From Spirosoma agri (GTDB lineage: Bacteria > Bacteroidota > Bacteroidia > Cytophagales > Spirosomataceae): a DNA stretch of 64,000 bases. The notes beneath the pieces are model-generated. The model was given only the letters and a program-made list of their open reading frames with translations. It did no database searches and was not told the origin of the DNA. The position numbers were made by a program, and so were the translations under genes. The stretch lies in contig NZ_JAAGNZ010000001.1 in assembly GCF_010747415.1 (NCBI RefSeq), positions 3,782,001-3,846,000 of the forward strand, in the 5' to 3' direction. Below are positions 27,063-36,163 of the stretch, piece after piece; position 1 is the first letter of the stretch, and every line of letters starts with the position of its first letter.

Positions 27063-28325
27063 ATGAAACGGCTGCTGTTACCGCTTATCCTAATTCTGAT
27101 CCTGACGGGCCACGCGTGGGCCTCTAAGATCCTGATTCCGATGGATGACTCCCAGAAGAATCACCTTAAAGCGTACGGCATTGCCTATTGGGTACTGAAA
27201 ACGCATGATACTGAAATTGACTGGCTGCTCAACTACCGGGGTGGCTCGTTCATGATGCCTCAAACGCAGGCGTTCGTCAACGAGATGGTGATCCGGGGGG
27301 TTAGCTACGAAGTTATCTCCGATGCGCAGTCGGCACAGATTTTGTCAGAGGTCGGAGCCGCCGATGCGAACATGGACGCGGTGAAACTGCAAAAGCCACC
27401 CAAAGTAGCGGTTTATTCGCCGAAAACGAAACAGCCCTGGGATGATGCCGTCACCATGGTGATGACCTACGCCGAAATTCCGTACGATGTCGTTTTCGAC
27501 GAAGAGGTAATGAACGGCAAGCTCCCCGAATACGACTGGCTGCACCTGCATCATGAAGACTTTACGGGCCAGTATGGCAAGTTCTTTCATTTTAAAGATC
27601 AGCCTTGGTACATCGCCCAAAAGCAGGAAGCGGAGAGCATAACCCGTAAATTTGGCTTTACGAAAGTTCCTCAGTTGAAGCGGGCCGTCGCCCAGAAAAT
27701 CCGGGATTTTGTGCTGGGTGGCGGTTATCTGTTCGCGATGTGTAATGCAACCGATACGTACGATATTGCACTGGCGGCTCAGAACACGGATATTGTCGAC
27801 TCATTCTACGACGGCGACCCTGCCGATCCGAACGCGAATAACAAACTCGATTACAGCCAGACGTTCGCGTTCCGAAATTTTCAGGTCTACACCAATCCTT
27901 ATCTGATCGAATTCTCAAACATCGACAATCAGCCCGAAGAGCGGGGTCTGAGCGAGCACAACGATTACTTCACCCTGTTCCAGTTCTCGGCTAAATACGA
28001 TCCCATCCCGACGATGTTGACGCAGAACCACCTGAACGTTATCAAGGGATTTATGGGGCAGACAACGGCGTTCAAGAAAAATCTGATCAAACCCGAAGTG
28101 GTCATCTTGGCGGAGAATCGTTCGGCGGGTGAGGCCCGCTACGTTCATAGCCCCTACGGTCGTGGCTTCTTCACGTTCTACGGTGGCCATGACCCCGAAG
28201 ATTACCGGCACGAAATCGGCGAGGAGCCTACGGACCTCAACCTGCACCCTAACTCAGCCGGTTATCGACTGATCCTGAATAACATCCTGTTTCCAGCGGC
28301 CAAGAAAAAGAAACAGAAAACCTAG
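27063..28325 (+). CDS. Exported class I glutamine amidotransferase-like protein (often called 'asparagine synthetase B' in this phylum)
   Basis: A 420-residue protein from the ATG at 27063 with signal peptide MKRLLLPLILILILTGHAWA. The frame is open far upstream but that part is antisense to the permease gene. The conserved opening ILIPMDDSQKNHLKAYGIAYWVL is typical of a Bacteroidota family commonly mis-named asparagine synthetase B. I see neither the N-terminal cysteine nor the ATP-grasp features of that enzyme. A GATase-1-like fold is suggested by FVLGGGYLFAMCNATD, with Cys227 in an elbow-like turn, and by later His/Glu residues (GHDPEDYRHEIGEEP). The role is unknown. A small membrane protein gene follows after one base. 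Confidence 0.6.
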   Translation: MKRLLLPLILILILTGHAWASKILIPMDDSQKNHLKAYGIAYWVLKTHDTEIDWLLNYRGGSFMMPQTQAFVNEMVIRGVSYEVISDAQSAQILSEVGAADANMDAVKLQKPPKVAVYSPKTKQPWDDAVTMVMTYAEIPYDVVFDEEVMNGKLPEYDWLHLHHEDFTGQYGKFFHFKDQPWYIAQKQEAESITRKFGFTKVPQLKRAVAQKIRDFVLGGGYLFAMCNATDTYDIALAAQNTDIVDSFYDGDPADPNANNKLDYSQTFAFRNFQVYTNPYLIEFSNIDNQPEERGLSEHNDYFTLFQFSAKYDPIPTMLTQNHLNVIKGFMGQTTAFKKNLIKPEVVILAENRSAGEARYVHSPYGRGFFTFYGGHDPEDYRHEIGEEPTDLNLHPNSAGYRLILNNILFPAAKKKKQKT

Positions 28326-28326
28326 C

Positions 28327-28764
28327 ATGAACACGTTCTCCGAAACGCAGTATTTCCGGCAGTGGTGGCTCTGGCTTATCCTGGCGGCCAGCGGCTCTTC
28401 GGTCCTGTACGGCGTCCTGCACAACCCCAGCGACTGGCCGGGCCTGATCATTTTCGGGCTCGTCATCGCGCTGCTCGTAAGCTGGCGGCTGGATACGCGC
28501 TACGACGACGACGGAATTCATTACCGCGTGCGACCGTTTCTAGGCTGGCGAACGATCCGTTGGGATGACATTCAGCAGGCGACGCTGGTTAAGTACAATT
28601 TCGTTGGTTATGGGATTCGCTGGAATTTTGGCGAATGGGTGTACAACGTAGCCGGCACAAGAGGAGTCCGCATTCGTACCACCACAAACAAGCGACTCCT
28701 GATCGGCACGCAACGCCCCGATGAACTACAGGCTTTTCTGGAGAAACTACACGTTTCCGGTTAG
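28327..28764 (+). CDS. Small membrane protein with PH-like domain
   Basis: A 145-residue protein with two N-terminal membrane helices (about residues 12-30 and 38-55). A cytosolic part follows whose pattern (DDDGIHYRVRPFLGWRTIRWDDIQQATLVKY...RIRTTTNKRLLIGTQRPDELQAFLEKL) resembles bacterial PH-like domains. Function is unknown. It starts one base after the preceding stop codon, so it is co-transcribed with the GATase-like gene. Its stop codon shares bases with the stop of the convergent nuclease gene. Confidence 0.75.
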   Translation: MNTFSETQYFRQWWLWLILAASGSSVLYGVLHNPSDWPGLIIFGLVIALLVSWRLDTRYDDDGIHYRVRPFLGWRTIRWDDIQQATLVKYNFVGYGIRWNFGEWVYNVAGTRGVRIRTTTNKRLLIGTQRPDELQAFLEKLHVSG

Positions 28765-29825
28765 TTGCTGAACCACTCGTCCACCATCTCGGATCGACCT
28801 TTGCTCTCTAATTTACGTTCCAGATCATCGGGAAGTTTAGGGAAGAAATCAAGTCCGGTCAATTGCTCGATCTGGTCAACGGGTACGACGAACTGCTTCA
28901 GCGAACTCGTTGATGCCTCATTATCGAGCAGAAAGCCGATCATGCGAATAGCGGGTTTGTTGCAATACAGAATAACCTTGTAAAACTTCTGAGGTACACT
29001 TACTTCATTGGCCTTCCCAATGGTGGGCAGACCCGCTTTCAGAACGGGTCCTGTAATGACGTAAAGACCATTATCGCGTACGGCCCACGTTCGGATGAGT
29101 TCTTCCAATTCTTTCCAGATGCCCCGGTTAAAATCAGGCGTCTGGGGTGTTATGTTGCTCATCAGGAAAGTCTCACGCATCATCCGCTGCGAATACTTGA
29201 AATCGCCGGCGGGTGCCAGATGCCCCCGGTCGTAGCCCGATCGGGTGTAGTCAGCGGGCAACGCGGTCCCTTCCGAAACGGCAGGATCAGGCTTGAACTG
29301 CTCGTTCTTACGGTCGGCATCGCCCGTCGTTTCATAATCCAGCAGCGGATAAGCGACCCACTGGGCATCTTTAAACTCGTCCCGATAACTAAGCGTATAC
29401 CCCTCATGGCGAATCAGTTCGCCGGCCGATGACCTGGACACCGGAAGCAAAAAATCGACCTGCTTCTCAAAATCGAACCGTACCGTTTTGGAACTCTGCC
29501 CATCGTTCGCTTTGGACGAGCGATCGCTAGCTTCATCGCTGGCTTCACTTTCGGACGACGACCGATTGTCTGTCGCTACATCGGGACCCGAATTCGGTTC
29601 AGGTACTTTATACGGATTGGATTCCTCTCTATCAGCACGCGACCGGCCCAAGCCAATGATCTGCCGGACATCGTTCCAGAAGGCAACGACGGGCTTGGTC
29701 TTACCGCCGTAGTGCAGAAATAAGCCAACCATGAAAAACGCGAATAGCAGCACGAGCGTGTTGCCCCGCAGTCGAAAACCACGGCGAGAATAGTTTTTGG
29801 TCGAAAATCGGGGTTTGAAAAACAT
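28761..29825 (-). CDS. DNA/RNA non-specific endonuclease (NUC1 type), membrane-anchored
   Basis: About 354 residues from the ATG at 29825. A longer frame to 29921 lacks supporting features. An Arg-rich start is followed by one membrane helix (GNTLVLLFAFFMVGLFLHY), then a Ser/Asp-rich low-complexity linker, and the beta-beta-alpha-metal nuclease domain with active-site motif SGYDRGHLAPAGDF and metal/backbone region MSNITPQTPDFNRGIWKELE. Such enzymes cut DNA and RNA without sequence preference, with magnesium. The single N-terminal helix puts the nuclease outside the inner membrane, suitable for using or destroying external nucleic acids. The stop codons of this gene and the PH-like gene overlap by three bases. 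Confidence 0.9.
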   Translation of the reverse strand: MFFKPRFSTKNYSRRGFRLRGNTLVLLFAFFMVGLFLHYGGKTKPVVAFWNDVRQIIGLGRSRADREESNPYKVPEPNSGPDVATDNRSSSESEASDEASDRSSKANDGQSSKTVRFDFEKQVDFLLPVSRSSAGELIRHEGYTLSYRDEFKDAQWVAYPLLDYETTGDADRKNEQFKPDPAVSEGTALPADYTRSGYDRGHLAPAGDFKYSQRMMRETFLMSNITPQTPDFNRGIWKELEELIRTWAVRDNGLYVITGPVLKAGLPTIGKANEVSVPQKFYKVILYCNKPAIRMIGFLLDNEASTSSLKQFVVPVDQIEQLTGLDFFPKLPDDLERKLESKGRSEMVDEWFSN

Positions 29826-29945
29826 AGACGTAAAACTACAGAGTTTGACTGGAATACAGGCGTTGGCTACTACGAAAACCGGGTAGCTGTGGCCTAAAGA
29901 CGCTACCCTGACGAACCACAATCCGCGATCAACTGTTGAAAAAAT

Positions 29946-31166
29946 ATGTCGTTAACCATTGCCGTTATTGGTGGAGGAGCGGCCGGTTTCTTTGGGGCTA
30001 TCACAGCCGTTGAAACGTTTCCGGATGCCACCGTCACCATTTTAGAGAAGACCCGCACTGTGCTGAACAAAGTCCGTATTTCGGGTGGTGGCCGGTGCAA
30101 CGTTACCCATGCCTGTTTCGATCACCGCCAGCTCGTGAAGCATTACCCACGCGGTGAGAAGGCCCTGCGACCGCTGTTGACCCAGTTCGATGCCGCAGCT
30201 ACGGTGCGATGGTTCGAGCAGAAGGGCGTTCAATTGAAAACCGAAGCCGATGGGCGCATGTTTCCAACGACAAACACGTCAGACACCATCGTTGACTGCC
30301 TGCTTACTACCGCCCGGCGGCTGGGCATAACCATTCGCACGAGTTGCGGAGTCAGTACGGTACAGCCAACAGAAACGGGCTGGCAGCTTGACCTGCTCAC
30401 CGGCGAAACACTCTACGCGGACCGCGTTCTGGTGGCAACGGGTGGCTATCCACAGCGGCCATCCTACGACTGGCTACCTGAACAGACGGAAGAGCTAGTA
30501 GCTCCCGTGCCATCGCTGTTTACGTTCAATGTGCCGGACAGTTACCTGTTGCCGTTGGCAGGCGTGTCGGTTCCCGATGCAGGGGTATCCGTTACGGGCA
30601 CCAAACAGCAGCAACGGGGTCCCCTGCTGGTCACGCACTGGGGGTTTAGTGGTCCGGCGGCACTGCGCTTATCAGCTTGGGCCGCCCGCGATCTGGCAGC
30701 CGTCGATTATCGATTTACCCTGCGCATCAATTGGGTGCCTACCCTATCCGAGAACGATCTGCGAACAACGTTGCAGACCTTTCGGCAGCAGCATGGACGC
30801 AAGCAGGTTAGCTCGCAAAATCCGTTTGGGTTACCGTCCCGGCTGTGGATCGCCCTGGCGCTAGAGTCGGGTATCGAGGAAAGTCAACGCTGGGCCGACC
30901 TGCCCGCTAAACTGTTCAACCGGCTGATCGAACGACTGACCAACAGCCAGTTCCAGGTCGTTGGCAAAAGCACGTTCAAGGATGAATTTGTGACGTGCGG
31001 GGGCATTCAACCCGGCGGTTTACATCCGCAAACGCTCGAAAGTAAAGCACAACCGGGCCTGTTTTTTGCGGGCGAAGTATTGGATGTAGACGGCATCACG
31101 GGTGGGTTCAACTTTCAGAATGCCTGGACAACTGGCTACGTCGCTGGCAGGCACATCGGTCTTTAA
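29946..31166 (+). CDS. BaiN/HI0933-family flavoprotein oxidoreductase
   Basis: A 406-residue FAD protein: VIGGGAAGFFGAI dinucleotide fold at residues 7-19, the family mark LNKVRISGGGRCNVTHACF, and the C-terminal CGGIQPGGLHPQTLESK...GLFFAGEVLDVDGITGGFNFQNAWTTGYVAG. The HI0933/YhiN family includes BaiN of bile-acid metabolism, but most members are uncharacterised. The reaction here is not known. It is probably cytosolic, since no signal peptide is present. It is followed after 54 bp by a small lipoprotein gene. Confidence 0.9.
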   Translation: MSLTIAVIGGGAAGFFGAITAVETFPDATVTILEKTRTVLNKVRISGGGRCNVTHACFDHRQLVKHYPRGEKALRPLLTQFDAAATVRWFEQKGVQLKTEADGRMFPTTNTSDTIVDCLLTTARRLGITIRTSCGVSTVQPTETGWQLDLLTGETLYADRVLVATGGYPQRPSYDWLPEQTEELVAPVPSLFTFNVPDSYLLPLAGVSVPDAGVSVTGTKQQQRGPLLVTHWGFSGPAALRLSAWAARDLAAVDYRFTLRINWVPTLSENDLRTTLQTFRQQHGRKQVSSQNPFGLPSRLWIALALESGIEESQRWADLPAKLFNRLIERLTNSQFQVVGKSTFKDEFVTCGGIQPGGLHPQTLESKAQPGLFFAGEVLDVDGITGGFNFQNAWTTGYVAGRHIGL

Positions 31167-31220
31167 ATCCGGTGCGCTTGATTTCCTGAACTGTTAGGCC
31201 TTCCGGCAGTTATAGAAGGT

Positions 31221-31649
31221 ATGAAAGCCACGCGATTGACCAAATTTTTACCTCATTCAGTAAGCCCGCTCCGGCGAGCCCTTTCCCTGCTTTTGCTAAC
31301 CGGACTGCTGGCTGGATCATCGGCCTGTAGCTCGACTAAATCGTCCGGTTCCCGACAACAGATCAAGTTGATGGTTGGCGAGATCAAAGAGATTACCCTT
31401 TCCAGTCGTGGAGACGGTTCGCGGCAATTGATTGGCACATCCGACAATCAGGAAGTGGTCGAAGTATCGCGGCCGGAGCTGGCTCCGGCCGTCGATACCC
31501 TGAAACAGGCAAATTCCAAGCCCGCTATTTTTCAACTCAAGGGGATTACGGTTGGTACGGCCAACGTCGTTTTCACCGAAAAGCAACCTGCTGAAACGGG
31601 GAGCGGACAAGTCAAAAAAACCTACGTTGTTCAGGTAATGAGCAAATAG
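31221..31649 (+). CDS. Small lipoprotein with an Ig-like (BIG2-like) fold
   Basis: A 142-residue protein. After a basic N-terminus a hydrophobic stretch leads to GSSAC, a lipobox-like site (Cys near residue 36), then a Ser-rich tether. The rest (LMVGEIKEITLSS...LIGTSDNQEVVEVSR...FQLKGITVGTANVVFTEK...TYVVQVMSK) has the strand rhythm of bacterial Ig-like BIG2 domains. No enzymatic motif is seen. It is likely an anchored periplasmic or surface protein of unknown partner. Its stop lies 5 bp from the stop of the convergent formamidase gene. Confidence 0.7.
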   Translation: MKATRLTKFLPHSVSPLRRALSLLLLTGLLAGSSACSSTKSSGSRQQIKLMVGEIKEITLSSRGDGSRQLIGTSDNQEVVEVSRPELAPAVDTLKQANSKPAIFQLKGITVGTANVVFTEKQPAETGSGQVKKTYVVQVMSK

Positions 31650-31654
31650 TATGG

Positions 31655-32797
31655 CTACCAGTAGGTGAATTTCTTGGTGGTGAAAATTGCTTTGGGAATC
31701 ATGGCATGAACACCCAGTGTCTGATCAACCACCTGACTGACTTCAAAATCGACGGCGGTGCTGGCAATCGATAAGGCTTCATTGAACGTAAAGCCTAGCT
31801 CTGTCTGTATGAACGCAACGGCTTCTGACAGCGCGTTTTTCATCGCTCTGTTCAAATCTTTGTCCAGGCCAACGGCAATAAAATGGGTAGGCGTTTCGGC
31901 TCGTGGCAGTTTCAGCGTTTTTCCTTTGTGAACAATAAACTTGACCGTCAAGGTGATGGCCGTTTCGATGGCCACCCCGCTGACCTCGCCGTTTCCTTGT
32001 GCCCCGTGTCCATCGCCCGTTGTGAATAAACCGCCGGACACCGATACCGGAAGGTGTAGGGTCGTTCCTTTTGTCAGGTGTTTGATATCCAGATTACCAC
32101 CGAAAAACGCTGGAGGAATCGAACTGACCCGTCCCGTTTCGGGCGGGGGCGACAGCGCCATCACGCCCATGAACGGCTTTAACGGCACTTCGACGCCTTC
32201 TTTCAGGATGGCCACTTTTCGTTTGGCATCATAGCGGTACACGAACGTCTCGCGGGTTTTAACCTCATCCGGAATACCGCCCCCGCCCGGCCATACGCTA
32301 TTAACCCCAAAACCCGCCGGAAAGGTAAGATCGAGAATCCGGATCTCCAGACTATCACCGGGCTCGGCACCGTCGATGTAGACCGGGCCCGTCAGCATGT
32401 GTCCACGTATACCCGATGGGTCGGGTTTTACGGTTTTCATGATGGCGATCACCGCCTGCGCGTGGGCATCGATGGGCAATTGGTTTTTGGTATAAAACTC
32501 TTCCGGATTGGTCCGGCTAACACCCGACGGATTGACGGTCTGGATTTCGACGACATCACCGTCTTTCACCGTATAGACAGGTTTCACGTCAGCACCGAAA
32601 TAGCCATAGACCATGTTCTCTGGTATTGAACGGACCACATGATCGGGTTTTACTACCCGACTGGCAATTGATTTGTCCAACGGGTCGGGGGCCGGACTCA
32701 GGAGCGATTCCGCGTTGGCGGACAGTCCACCCAGCGAGAGAGCCGCCAGCCCGCTTTGTGTTGTTCGGTGTAAAAATTTTCGTCGCGACGTTTTCAT
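31655..32797 (-). CDS. Acetamidase/formamidase family protein, Tat-exported
   Basis: About 380 residues from the ATG at 32797, which starts a Tat leader with the twin-arginine motif SRRKFLHR followed by a hydrophobic stretch. A frame extension to 32845 would move the motif inward. Family signatures are HMLTGPVYIDGAEPGDSLEIRILDL and the late TGDGHGAQGNGEVSGVAIETA. The known members hydrolyse formamide or acetamide to ammonia and the acid. This one would act in the periplasm after folding inside the cell, which is unusual because classical enzymes are cytosolic. Upstream on the minus strand a TATCTTTA string about 30 bp ahead could serve as its promoter. Confidence 0.88.
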   Translation of the reverse strand: MKTSRRKFLHRTTQSGLAALSLGGLSANAESLLSPAPDPLDKSIASRVVKPDHVVRSIPENMVYGYFGADVKPVYTVKDGDVVEIQTVNPSGVSRTNPEEFYTKNQLPIDAHAQAVIAIMKTVKPDPSGIRGHMLTGPVYIDGAEPGDSLEIRILDLTFPAGFGVNSVWPGGGGIPDEVKTRETFVYRYDAKRKVAILKEGVEVPLKPFMGVMALSPPPETGRVSSIPPAFFGGNLDIKHLTKGTTLHLPVSVSGGLFTTGDGHGAQGNGEVSGVAIETAITLTVKFIVHKGKTLKLPRAETPTHFIAVGLDKDLNRAMKNALSEAVAFIQTELGFTFNEALSIASTAVDFEVSQVVDQTLGVHAMIPKAIFTTKKFTYW

Positions 32798-32945
32798 CAG
32801 GTTGTATGGTTGGCTGATCTCTAAAGATAAAAATTTACCGACCAATCGGTTATTCAGACCCTGTTTTATGATCAGTTATTATCCCTGCTTACGAAAACAA
32901 CCTGTCGGCTGAACCGGTTACGACCTAGATATAACGTACTGTACC

Positions 32946-34415
32946 GTGACACAACCCGTTTCAATCGCTGAACCGTCGGCCCCCAACAAGTGGATTATTC
33001 TGGGCACCGTCATGTTCGGCACGTTCATGTCTACGCTCGACAGTAGCATTGTGAACATCGCCTTGCCTACCATCCGCCGGGAACTGGGCGCGGGCGATAG
33101 TGTCGAATGGATTGTCCTGTGCTACCTGTTGACCACGACCAGCACCCTGCTCATTATGGGCAAACTGTCGGACTGGGTGGGTCGTCGGCAATTGTACATA
33201 AGTGGATTCTGCGTTTTTGTACTGGGGTCTTTGTTGTGCGGTTTTGCCTGGAGCCTCTGGTCGCTGGTGGCGTTTCGGGTGCTTCAGGGGCTGGGTGCTT
33301 CCATGATCTTCGCCGTTGGTCCCGCCATTATCAGTGACACATTTTCTCCGAAAGAACGCGGGCAGGCACTCGGCTTAATGGGTTCCGTTGTGGCAGCAGG
33401 CTCCAGCGCGGGACCCGTCATCGGCGGATTATTACTGGGAAAATTCGGCTGGTCCAGCATTTTTTTTGTCAACGTCCCCATTGGTTTACTGGCTATCTGG
33501 CGAGCGTGGACGATACTACCCGCCAGTCCGAAAGTTAGCGGACAGCAGTTCGATCTGGTTGGCGCGGGGTTGTTTCTGATCGGTGTTATTACCTTGCTGA
33601 CGGGACTTGATTTTGGTCCGGAGCCTCGTTATGGCTGGGACAATGCCCTTGTCGTCGGACTGCTCAGCGTAGGGGGTATTCTACTGCTGACTTTTTTTCT
33701 GTGGGAGATGCGGGTCAAAGAACCGATGCTTCGACTTAGTTTATTCCGGGTCCGACCGTTCACCGCTGCCATTCTCGCGGCTTTCTGCGGGTTTGTTGCT
33801 TCCGGCGCAAACCTGTTTGTGATTCCCTTCTTTTTACAGCAGTTACTGCAATTGACGCCCGAGAAAGCAGGCTTGATCTTGCTGGCCGGTCCGCTGACAC
33901 TCAGCGTTGTCGCACCACTGGGTGGTTATTTATCCGGCAAAATCAGCGCCCGATGGTTGTCGAGTTTCGGCTTATTGGTTACCACTTGCGGCTATTTTGC
34001 TTTTTCGTTTCTGGATGTCAACTGGGACTGGAAAGATGTCGTCTGGCGAAGTGCGCTGGTTAGCCTAGGCTTTGGTTTGTTTCAATCGCCAAACAGCAGC
34101 AGTGCCCTGAACGCGGCTCCTCTGGCGCAACGCGGCATTGCCAGCAGCATGATTGCGTTCATGCGCAATTTGGGATTTGTGATCGGCATTGCGCTGGCCG
34201 CTGCCGTCTGGTATAGCGTCCGCAATCGGTATGCACTGGCAAATAACGTTGCGCCCGACACAACGCCTGCCCAACTGCTGGGTATGCATTACGTCTACCT
34301 GACCATGACGGGTCTGGTCTTGACGGGCGCGATCATTTCGCTGACCCGTGGTAAGACGCAGGAACCCTCACAACCCGCCTATCCCGAAAATCCAGTTCCC
34401 GCAGTAGCCAATTAG
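32946..34415 (+). CDS. MFS multidrug-type exporter (DHA2 family, 14 helices)
   Basis: A 489-residue membrane protein starting with GTG. Motif D1-like FMSTLDSSIVNIALPTI in helix 1, loop motif GKLSDWVGRRQLY, and motif C (VGPAIISD...GLMGSVVAAGSSAGPVIGGLL) identify the DHA2 (EmrB/QacA) drug:H+ antiporters with 14 helices. It would pump hydrophobic compounds out of the cytosol. No regulator or membrane-fusion partner is adjacent. The divergent formamidase gene starts 148 bp away. Confidence 0.9.
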   Translation: MTQPVSIAEPSAPNKWIILGTVMFGTFMSTLDSSIVNIALPTIRRELGAGDSVEWIVLCYLLTTTSTLLIMGKLSDWVGRRQLYISGFCVFVLGSLLCGFAWSLWSLVAFRVLQGLGASMIFAVGPAIISDTFSPKERGQALGLMGSVVAAGSSAGPVIGGLLLGKFGWSSIFFVNVPIGLLAIWRAWTILPASPKVSGQQFDLVGAGLFLIGVITLLTGLDFGPEPRYGWDNALVVGLLSVGGILLLTFFLWEMRVKEPMLRLSLFRVRPFTAAILAAFCGFVASGANLFVIPFFLQQLLQLTPEKAGLILLAGPLTLSVVAPLGGYLSGKISARWLSSFGLLVTTCGYFAFSFLDVNWDWKDVVWRSALVSLGFGLFQSPNSSSALNAAPLAQRGIASSMIAFMRNLGFVIGIALAAAVWYSVRNRYALANNVAPDTTPAQLLGMHYVYLTMTGLVLTGAIISLTRGKTQEPSQPAYPENPVPAVAN

Positions 34416-34418
34416 CCA

Positions 34419-34468
34419 TTGTCGTGTAAGAGTATTGGATTGCCAGATTCGACACCCCTACACGACAA
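34419..34468. terminator. Long-loop hairpin between convergent genes
   Basis: A perfect 10-bp inverted repeat (TTGTCGTGTA / TACACGACAA) with a 30-nt loop just after the MFS stop and before the Dabb stop. It lacks a strong U tract, so termination is only likely. Confidence 0.45.
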
Positions 34469-34481
34469 GACACCACTACTT

Positions 34482-34892
34482 TTACCGCTTTGGGCCGATT
34501 GAATCGTAGATGACCACTTTTTCCCAGAGCGACGCATAATTCTTGCGAAAATCGTCGTGAATAGGATCTTTCTGGTAGCTTTCTTCGTCCGCGGGACTAT
34601 CAAAGAAACACAGCCACGAATAGGCGTATTTGCGCTCAATGACGTCACGGGTTGTATTCGCGGGTGTTCCGATATGCACGAGTTTGATGGTCGGGCATTT
34701 CGCCAGTTTGTTCAGCCCTTCCAGCAGCTTGGCTTTGTCAGCGGCATTATCCGGGTTTTTCAGGTAAAACAGAACGTGGTGAACAAACATTTCTTTTGGA
34801 GCCGCTTCGGCTATGCCCACGGCGGGAAGCGTTGCACCCAAGCCTGCCACAACACTACTTTTGACAAATGATCTGCGAGATTGCTCGTTCAT
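34482..34892 (-). CDS. Dabb (stress-responsive alpha/beta barrel) protein, Tat-exported
   Basis: About 136 residues from the ATG at 34892, giving a Tat leader with SRRSFVK. The mature part (MFVHHVLFYLKNPDNAADKAKLLEGLNKL...VHIGTPAN...YSWLCFFDSPADEESYQKDPIHDDFRKNYASLW) is a complete Dabb domain, a dimeric ferredoxin-like barrel. Some relatives are cyclases or stress proteins. For the exported type no reaction is established. It converges on the MFS gene. Confidence 0.88.
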   Translation of the reverse strand: MNEQSRRSFVKSSVVAGLGATLPAVGIAEAAPKEMFVHHVLFYLKNPDNAADKAKLLEGLNKLAKCPTIKLVHIGTPANTTRDVIERKYAYSWLCFFDSPADEESYQKDPIHDDFRKNYASLWEKVVIYDSIGPKR

Positions 34893-35148
34893 AAACGATT
34901 TCGATTTGGTCAACGCGGTATTTGTCCGCTTGCAGGAACAAAAATGAACAACAGTACGTCAACAAGCAACCTTCGGGATCGTCTCGCCGGGCGTTTCAGC
35001 AAAAAAGGTTTGATTCCTTCCCCCCGATCTACGTCAGAGCTAGCTACTCGTCTACCGTTGCGCTCGTCAATCGCTATGTAAACCGAATAGGCAGTCCGGA
35101 ACGTTTACAACCCGTCAACTAATAACAACTCAGACACGTTAGAAGAAC

Positions 35149-35877
35149 ATGAACCTATCGAACAACAAAATTCTGATTACCGGTGGCGCATCGGGCATTG
35201 GCCTGGGCCTTACCGAACGGTTTATCCAGGAAAACAACACCGTCATTATTTGTGGACGACGCGAATCGTTGCTTCGCGATGTAGCCAAGAAATTTCCGTC
35301 CGTCATTACAAGAACCTGCGATTTGTCTGATGCCGACGAACGGCAGGCCCTTTACCAGTGGATTGCCACCGAACACAGCGATTTATCGGTGCTGGTTAAC
35401 AATGCGGGCGTTCAGCAGTGGATGTCGGTTTCGGACGAGGACTTTTTCGAACGGGCCAAACGTGAATTGGCGATCAACGTTGACGCTCCGCTTCACCTTA
35501 CCTCGTTGTTCATCAACCTGCCCTCGCTAACCTCAATTCTTAACGTAACGTCGGGATTAGCCTTTGTCCCACTGACAAAAGTGCCGGTCTATTCGGCCAC
35601 GAAAGCGTTTTTCCATTCGTTTACCTTATCTCTGCGAGCTCTCTTGAAAGCGAACGACATTGAGGTGATCGAGATCATTCCGCCCGCGCTCAATACCGAT
35701 CTGGGTGGCAAGGGTTTACACGATCATGCGCCACCGGTAAGTGATTTTATCGACGCTGTTTTTGACCAGTTAAAACAAGGTAAAACAGAGGTAACCTTCG
35801 GTTTCAGCGACGCGATGGTTAACGCAACGCCCGATGACCTGCGGAATACATTCAACAGAATGAATGCAATCAATTAA
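35149..35877 (+). CDS. Short-chain dehydrogenase/reductase (DltE-like)
   Basis: A 242-residue cytosolic SDR: TGGASGIGLG cofactor loop at residues 11-20, NNAG at 84-87, catalytic Ser135, Tyr148 and Lys152 (YSATK). The sequence after the active site (HSFTLSLRALLKANDIEVIEIIPPALNTDLGG) matches the DltE/YbbO-like branch. It reduces or oxidises an unidentified carbonyl or alcohol using NAD(P). No operon partner is visible. The 235 bp before it hold no supported gene. Confidence 0.9.
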   Translation: MNLSNNKILITGGASGIGLGLTERFIQENNTVIICGRRESLLRDVAKKFPSVITRTCDLSDADERQALYQWIATEHSDLSVLVNNAGVQQWMSVSDEDFFERAKRELAINVDAPLHLTSLFINLPSLTSILNVTSGLAFVPLTKVPVYSATKAFFHSFTLSLRALLKANDIEVIEIIPPALNTDLGGKGLHDHAPPVSDFIDAVFDQLKQGKTEVTFGFSDAMVNATPDDLRNTFNRMNAIN

Positions 35878-36163
35878 CGGCCATGCAGCACAGCCTGGTC
35901 GGTTACGCGCTTAGCATCCGCATGATCACAATTGCGATAGCACACTGATCATAACTGTGCGACTACTAAAAAGTAAGCCGAAACGGGTCTTGAGCGTGTT
36001 TGACGGGGTGTATCGTTTTAGCATCTGCGAACTGAACCCATTTCGTTGAATACGCTCTCGATAGCCGTTGGATCGTCATCTGAAAACCAGCGTGCATGGG
36101 AGTTATAGTCTGGATCGTTATATTTGTTCGAACACAACGCTTAATCTCCTGGTTTCTCCCATT
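35878..36163. other. Leader region of the molybdate operon, no gene
   Basis: A 286-bp gap with no credible coding frame before the SuoX-like gene. A GCACA...TGTGC short repeat occurs near 35938-35960. I could not match a molybdenum-cofactor riboswitch or a ModE-type site by eye. Confidence 0.4.

Noticed and set aside
28761-29825. A bacterial toxin or defence nuclease with immunity partner
   Set aside because: The nuclease is a common membrane-anchored NUC1 type. The neighbouring PH-like gene is convergent and shows nothing of an immunity protein.
34881-35122. Two overlapping small frames before the short-chain dehydrogenase
   Set aside because: Different frames give equally unconvincing Ser/Arg-rich peptides, and no promoter or family was seen.
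35878-36163. A molybdenum-cofactor riboswitch before the molybdate operon
   Set aside because: The place would suit one, but I could not recognise its conserved elements. A covariance-model search of this stretch would decide.
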